Source: Mycolicibacterium neoaurum
Lineage (GTDB): Bacteria > Actinomycetota > Actinomycetes > Mycobacteriales > Mycobacteriaceae
NCBI RefSeq assembly: GCF_036946495.1
Contig: NZ_JAQIIX010000002.1
Span: 1,550,001-1,614,000, forward strand
Reading direction: 5' to 3'
DNA: 64,000 nt
Part shown: positions 60,301-64,000 of the stretch, piece after piece
Numbering within the stretch: the first letter of the stretch is position 1
Layout of the letters: each line of letters starts with the position of its first letter
Program-made: the position numbers and the translations under genes
Notes under the pieces: model-generated
Told to the model about the DNA's origin: nothing
The model's database searches: none
Seen by the model: the letters and a program-made list of their open reading frames with translations, nothing else

Positions 60301-61513
60301 CGCGGCACTGACCCTCACCCCGAGTCGGGCCGATGTGCCTGCCCATCCCACCCTGGTCGCGGTCGACCTCGGTGCCGGACCCCAACTGCGCCGGCTGACC
60401 GGTGACGGACCCCAGACCATCGACCTCACACCCACGGTGACCGACACCGTGACGCTGTCGATACTGGACTGGCGCGATGTCATCGACCGCACGGCACTGG
60501 GATTCGATCAGCTCAAGCCACCGGGGCTGGCCGAGGTGCAGGTGCGCGATGCGGCGGGCCGACCCATTGCCGCGGCCGATTCGGCCGACCGCGACCGTCC
60601 CATCGAGGTTCCGTGCGGGCGCGGACCGATCATCGGCGTGGCCGGGCAGTTCGTCCAGACCTCGGTACGCACCACCGTCGGCGCGCTGTTGGACGATGAC
60701 CCCATAGCCGCCACACCATGTCGAACCGGTTCCATCTCATTGCCCAAGGGGCAGCAGGAACTGGTGATCAGCGCCGGTGAGACGTTCGTGGTGGACGGCA
60801 TCGTACTGAGCACCCCCCGTGCCGCCGAAGTGCGTCCCGCGCAGGTGGTTCCGGCCGACATCAGCGCCTGGACCGCTGGCCATCGCGAGGTGCGACTGCA
60901 GGCTGCGGACCGCGACCGGGTGATTGTCGTCCCCGAGAGCCGCAATCCCGGCTGGGTCGCTCACACCGAGGACGGGACGGCGCTGCGTGCGATCACCGTC
61001 AACGGATGGCAACAGGGGTGGATCGTCCCGGCGGGCACCCAGGGCACGGTGACCATGACCTTCCCGTCGAACCTGACCTACCGGGTCGGGCTGTTCGGCG
61101 GGTTGGCCCTGTTGCCGATATTGGCGCTACTGGCCCTGTTGCCGAGCCGGCGACTGGTTGCCGCCCAGCCCGTTTCGACCTGGCAACCCCGTCCGGCGAT
61201 CCTGGCCGCGGCCGCGGTCGCGGTGGGCACGCTGATCAGTGGTGTCGCCGGTGCGGTCGTGTTCGCCGCGGCGATCGGGGTTCGCCATCTGCTCGCCCGG
61301 CGGACCGAACTGGCCGAGAAGGTGACCGTCGGTTTCACCGCCGGTGGCCTGATTGCGGCGGGGGCGGTGCTGTCGCGCAATCCCTGGCGCTCGGTGGACG
61401 GGTACATCGGCCATTCCGCCGGTGTACAGCTACTAGCGCTGATCTCGGTGGCGGCGTTGGCCGCATCCACGGTGACATTCGGCCGAGGGCCGGGACGCGA
61501 CGTAACGGGATGA
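57293..61513 (+). CDS. aftD: Alpha-(1->3)-arabinofuranosyltransferase AftD
   Basis: 1,406 residues from TTG 57293, the only in-frame start before the first TM helix; it overlaps the DUF2613 gene. GT-C membrane domain (TMs in about 20-420, with WNSELPFGQAQNQAYGYLFP in the first loop). A large extracytoplasmic region follows with two discoidin/F5-8C-like carbohydrate-binding stretches (AIDADSSTSWVSSSLQSAVG about 745; YAATDGDPRTSWTAPQNG about 965). TM helices return near the C-terminus. It adds arabinofuranose in arabinogalactan/lipoarabinomannan synthesis. It corresponds to Rv0236c. Confidence 0.93.
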   Translation: MNTATGPSPGAPLADTAVSRRWLWLVGTFFLVLTFLQAPGRIAPDTKLDLTANPLRFLARAGDLWNSELPFGQAQNQAYGYLFPHGAFFLAGDVLGVPGWVTQRLWWALLLTVGFWGLLRVAEALGIGTTTARVIAAGAFALSPRVLTTLGAISSETLPMMLAPWVLLPVIYVLRGDPRVRLLAARSAAAVALMGAVNAVATLTGCLAAIIWWAAHKPNRHWWRFTGWWLGCTLLAVTWWAVALVLLGRISPPFLDYIESSGVTTRWLSLTEMLRGTDSWTPFVAPTATAGSPLVTGSVAVLATTLVAAAGLAGLAMRNMPSRGRLILILFVGVTALAVGYSGGLGSPIAAGVQSFLDADGTPLRNVHKLEPLLRLPIALGLAHLLGRIPLPGSVSRRTWIGALAHPERDRRVAVGIVILTALAAGTSLAWTGRLTPPGSFEAIPAHWHDTAAWLDEHNTDGGRVLVAPGAPFATQVWGNSHDEPLQVLGHSPWGVRDSIPLTPPETIRALDSVQRLFAAGRPSAGLADILAQQNISFVVVRNDLDPETSRSARPLLVHRVMDNSPGLSRVAEFGDPVGPGTLDGFVSDSGLRPRYPAVEIYRVDDARPGPYLTDADALARIDGGPEALLRIAERRRLAGLPPLGPMLLTADAQRAGLSTPLVTVTDTPVARETDYGRVDNHSSEMRAEGDLRHTFNRVMDYPAGTDPLYARWEGARLSVSSSAADSTALPDVSPAAGPAAAIDADSSTSWVSSSLQSAVGQWMQIDFDNPVTNAAITITPSATAVGAQVRRIEVSTVNGSTTLRFDQPGKPLAAALPFGETPWVRITAVGTDDGSPGVQFGITDLTVTQYDASGFAHQIPIRRTLDVPGPPPGAAVAQWDLGSELLGRPGCADGPEAVHCAATMGLSPEEPVNLSRTLTIPTDTEATPTVWVRARQGPRLADLIHQPGTARASGESDLIDVLGSAYAATDGDPRTSWTAPQNGVALRKPATLTVSLPRRTEVAALTLTPSRADVPAHPTLVAVDLGAGPQLRRLTGDGPQTIDLTPTVTDTVTLSILDWRDVIDRTALGFDQLKPPGLAEVQVRDAAGRPIAAADSADRDRPIEVPCGRGPIIGVAGQFVQTSVRTTVGALLDDDPIAATPCRTGSISLPKGQQELVISAGETFVVDGIVLSTPRAAEVRPAQVVPADISAWTAGHREVRLQAADRDRVIVVPESRNPGWVAHTEDGTALRAITVNGWQQGWIVPAGTQGTVTMTFPSNLTYRVGLFGGLALLPILALLALLPSRRLVAAQPVSTWQPRPAILAAAAVAVGTLISGVAGAVVFAAAIGVRHLLARRTELAEKVTVGFTAGGLIAAGAVLSRNPWRSVDGYIGHSAGVQLLALISVAALAASTVTFGRGPGRDVTG

Positions 61514-61552
61514 CGACCTACGTCAAGACCTGCACCGGGTGAGCCGACCTTC

Positions 61553-62623
61553 TCAGAGATCGAGGACCAGGCGCCCGTCCGCCGAACGAGATACGCAGGC
61601 CAGCATCGAATTCGCCCGCTCGGCGTTGGTGAGCCGCGTATCGCGGTGCTCCGGTGTTCCCGACAGAATCCCGACTCGGCAGGTCCCACAGAATCCTTGC
61701 CTGCAGGAGTACGCGACATCGGGCCGTACCCGCATGAGCGCGTCGAGCAGCGACTCGTCGGCGGCAACGGTGGCGACCTCACCGGTGCTGGCGATCTCGA
61801 TCTCGAACGCGGTGCCATCGGTGACCGGTGGCGCGCTGAACCGTTCGAAATGCAGTGCCGAGGCCGGGGATCGGTCGAAGTTGCCGCGCACCGCCTCGAT
61901 CATGGGCGGCGGGCCACACACGTAGACCGCACCACCGGGCGCGGCGCGCCCCAGCAGGTCCGCCGGCGTAGGAATGCCATGTTCCTCGTCCAGGCGGACG
62001 GTCACCCGCTGCGGATCCCATTGCCATATCTCGTCGAGGAACGGAATCGTATCGGCGTTACGACCGCAGTACACGAAATGCCAGTCGGTGCCCAGCCGTT
62101 GGGCCGCACGCACCATCGGCAGTATCGGCGTGATACCGATACCGCCGGCGATGTAGAGCGCCCGCTCGTAGGGGATGAACGGGAAGCCGTTACGCGGACC
62201 ACGGACCGTGACCGTGTCACCGATACGCAGATCGTGCATCTCCAGCGATCCCCCGCCACCGCCGGGGATCTTGCGCACGGCGATACGGTATCGATCCCGA
62301 TCCTGCGGGTCCCCGCACAGCGAGTACTGCCTGCGGCGACCCGACGGCAGATGGAGGTCGAGATGGCTGCCGGGTTGCCAACCCGGCAGATCGCCACCGT
62401 CCGGTGCGGAAAAGGTCAGCGCCACAACGTCTTTGTCATGGGCGACGATCTCCCGCCCGTGCAATTGCAGCGTCATCGGATCGTGCGGTGTGCGGTCGGC
62501 ACGCTCATCGGCGTAATCGGCCTTGACGACTCGGTTCAGCCAGAAACGGTCGAGCAGGGTGACCACGAGATTGGTCGCCCTGTCATCGATCGGCGAACCC
62601 AGCGGCGGAGCGGTGCGCTTCAC
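61553..62623 (-). CDS. FNR-type oxidoreductase with C-terminal [2Fe-2S] domain
   Basis: 356 residues: FAD domain (RRQYSLCGDPQDRDRYRIAV), NAD(P) domain (YIAGGIGITPILPMVRAAQ, VYVCGPPPMIEAV) and plant-type ferredoxin (YSCRQGFCGTCRVGIL plus a distal Cys). This is the single-chain reductase type that feeds oxygenases (VanB/phthalate dioxygenase reductase). The ATG overlaps the stop of the upstream di-iron-like gene by 4 bp, so that protein is its probable electron acceptor. Confidence 0.88.
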   Translation of the reverse strand: MKRTAPPLGSPIDDRATNLVVTLLDRFWLNRVVKADYADERADRTPHDPMTLQLHGREIVAHDKDVVALTFSAPDGGDLPGWQPGSHLDLHLPSGRRRQYSLCGDPQDRDRYRIAVRKIPGGGGGSLEMHDLRIGDTVTVRGPRNGFPFIPYERALYIAGGIGITPILPMVRAAQRLGTDWHFVYCGRNADTIPFLDEIWQWDPQRVTVRLDEEHGIPTPADLLGRAAPGGAVYVCGPPPMIEAVRGNFDRSPASALHFERFSAPPVTDGTAFEIEIASTGEVATVAADESLLDALMRVRPDVAYSCRQGFCGTCRVGILSGTPEHRDTRLTNAERANSMLACVSRSADGRLVLDL

Positions 62624-63516
62624 TTGACTGCGGCGCGCGCGGCGGGCGAAGAGGCCAGATAAGCCACCGCCTGTGCGGTGTCGCCGACATCACCGGGGTG
62701 GTACCGCGGCGAGAAGTACTGCAGCCCACGCCAGGTGGTGTGCATGACCGACGGTGCGACACCGCGTCGCCCGGATCGGATCAATCCGCGCCAGATCGCC
62801 TTGCGCTTGCGCGCCGACATCTTCAGGTTCGGGTCGACCCGCATCAGGTAGCGGGTGGCCTGCCACAACAAATACAGCAGCATCGGTCCGGCGACGACCT
62901 GCGCCCAGGCCCGGCGGGCGTAGTTGTGATCGAAGTAGCGCAGCACGTCATGGGACACCATGCGGTGCTCCACTTCCTCGGCGCCGTGCCAGCGCAACAG
63001 GTCGACGATCGTCGGGTCGGCGGTCTCGGCATTGAGGCGCTCGGCATTGAGCACCCAGTCGCCGAGGAAGGAGAAGATGTGCTCCAAGGCGGCCATCACG
63101 GCCAGCCGTTCGACCATGTAGTTGTGTGCCTTGGCGCCCTTGGCCGCGCGCGGCCCCAGCAGGCTGCCGAAGACCCAGTTGGCGCGATCGATCACCGGAG
63201 TCGGGTCGATACCGTGGCGCTCCAGGTACTCGTAGATGCCGGAGTGGGCGGTGGCGTGCATCGCCTCCTGCCCCATGAAGCCGATGACATCCTCGCGCAG
63301 CTTCTCGTCGTGGATCTGCGGCAACGCTTCCGTGAGCAGCTCGATGAACCATTCCTCACCGGCGGGCAGCAGCAGGCTCAACCCGTTGTAGAGGTGACTG
63401 GCGTAGGGGTCGTCATAGACGCACTGCGCGGGCACAGCGCTCAGATCGAACTGCACGGCACGCGCGTGGAGAGCAATCTGACCGCTGTCCGGGGTATCGG
63501 TGTCCAACAGCTCCAT
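62620..63516 (-). CDS. PF10118-family putative di-iron protein
   Basis: 298 residues from ATG 63516, whose -10 TACCGT ends 7 nt upstream (leaderless). Annotated in databases as metal-dependent hydrolase (PF10118). The helical sequence contains two ExxH motifs, QEAMHATAH and EEVEHRMVSHD, each following an upstream acidic residue (AGEEWF; LEHIF), as in ferritin-like di-iron enzymes. Overlap with a ferredoxin reductase gene favours an oxygenase/desaturase-like role over hydrolysis (inference). Confidence 0.75.
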   Translation of the reverse strand: MELLDTDTPDSGQIALHARAVQFDLSAVPAQCVYDDPYASHLYNGLSLLLPAGEEWFIELLTEALPQIHDEKLREDVIGFMGQEAMHATAHSGIYEYLERHGIDPTPVIDRANWVFGSLLGPRAAKGAKAHNYMVERLAVMAALEHIFSFLGDWVLNAERLNAETADPTIVDLLRWHGAEEVEHRMVSHDVLRYFDHNYARRAWAQVVAGPMLLYLLWQATRYLMRVDPNLKMSARKRKAIWRGLIRSGRRGVAPSVMHTTWRGLQYFSPRYHPGDVGDTAQAVAYLASSPAARAAVK

Positions 63517-63589
63517 TGGCAAAACGGTACCCCTGGTACCAGGTAGATGTCGATACGCGTGATCGGGCCCGGGCATCGCGCCAGCCTCC

Positions 63590-63605
63590 TAGCATCGGCG
63601 AGGTG
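63590..63605 (+). promoter_or_regulatory. Leaderless promoter of php
   Basis: TAGCAT (63590-63595) ends 7 nt before GTG 63603; GGCGAG between them is a weak ribosome site at best. Confidence 0.45.
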
Positions 63606-64000
63606 TCCAAGCTGAATACCGCACGCGGGCCCGTCGAAACCTCCCAGCTCGGCGTGACGCTCATGCACGAGCACGTGTTCATCATGACCACCGAGATCAC
63701 CGAGAATTACCCGCAGGCCTGGGGTGATGAGGCCCGGCGCGAGCAGGATGCGATCGCTCGACTCAACGAACTCAAGGCGCGCGGTGTGGACACCGTCGTC
63801 GACCTCACCGTCATCGGCCTGGGACGCTATATCCCCAGGATCGCCCGCATCGCGGCCGCCACCGAGATCAACATCGTCGTCGCCACCGGTCTGTACACCT
63901 ACAACGACGTGCCGTTCCGTTTTCACTTCCAGGGACCCGGCACGATGCTCGACGGACCCGAGATCATGACCGAGATGTTCGTCGGCGATATCACCACCGG
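63603..64000 (+). CDS. php: Phosphotriesterase-like lactonase, 5' part only
   Basis: The first 132 residues are visible; the gene runs out of the window. VETSQLGVTLMHEHVFIM carries the metal-binding HxH pair of the amidohydrolase/PTE family, and GVDTVVDLTVIGLGR and IVVATGLYTYNDVPF are PLL-family strands. Members such as M. tuberculosis PPH (Rv0230c) hydrolyse lactones, with weak organophosphate activity. The gene diverges from the di-iron/reductase operon. Confidence 0.9.
   Translation, partial: MSKLNTARGPVETSQLGVTLMHEHVFIMTTEITENYPQAWGDEARREQDAIARLNELKARGVDTVVDLTVIGLGRYIPRIARIAAATEINIVVATGLYTYNDVPFRFHFQGPGTMLDGPEIMTEMFVGDITT

Overview
This window is chromosomal DNA of a rapidly growing, non-tuberculous mycobacterium (Mycolicibacterium / M. 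smegmatis type). The evidence is high GC with strong GC3 bias, many GTG/TTG starts, and several TANNNT -10 elements 6-7 nt before a start codon (leaderless transcripts). There are also mycobacterial families (MmpL, PapA, FAAL-type FadD, PE-PPE domain, AftD, LpqI, FadE5, HtdX) and gene order matching, as I recall it, the M. tuberculosis stretch from about Rv0230c to Rv0265c. I see no IS element, integrase, tRNA, rRNA or CRISPR array.

Layout. 0-6.9 kb is accessory metabolism: a truncated oxidase, a zinc alcohol dehydrogenase, a gene-poor gap with a perfect SOS box, a flavin monooxygenase, the ohrR/ohr peroxide pair, and an agmatine-to-putrescine operon (aguB-aguA) diverging from a TetR gene across a clean 19-bp palindrome. 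6.9-12.1 kb holds a YeiH-type transporter with a tiny overlapping membrane peptide, a Tat/lipoprotein FecB-like binding protein, a queuosine-precursor transporter, pxpB-pxpC and a chromosomal aac(2')-I. 12.2-17.4 kb is a nitrite-assimilation block (nnaR behind a GlnR-like box, a sirohydrochlorin chelatase, an HTH protein, nirB-nirD). 17.5-23.2 kb carries hsp20 with an HspR/sigma-E type control region, a PEP-mutase-family enzyme, a 97-aa protein, succinate dehydrogenase 1 (sdhC-A-B) and a 53-aa peptide.

23.2-43 kb contains the main accessory block: a trehalose polyphleate-type glycolipid locus made of fadD23-like FAAL, a Gap-like membrane protein, a PE-PPE esterase/acyltransferase, mmpL10, papA3 and a 3,629-residue two-module PKS. 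Domain reading gives KS-AT-KR-ACP / KS-AT-DH-ER-KR-ACP with both AT domains of malonyl type. It lies between a flavin reductase (Rv0245-like) and the fadE5 side, so it is an extra block relative to M. tuberculosis.

43-64 kb returns to conserved lipid and envelope genes: fadE5, then fadA2 divergent from fabG4-htdX, TetR, lpqI, a DUF2613 peptide overlapping aftD, an oxidoreductase plus putative di-iron protein pair, and the start of php. Between fadE5 and fadA2 lies an accessory ClpP pair (one with a complete triad, one with Ser replaced by Ala) facing a ClgR/PopR-like regulator. A near-identical palindrome (TTACT-N4-RGTAA) sits at fadE5 and between fadA2 and fabG4, suggesting one regulon. Between fabG4 and htdX a 32-bp tandem repeat forms a chain of three stop-start overlapping mini-ORFs, resembling MIRU elements.
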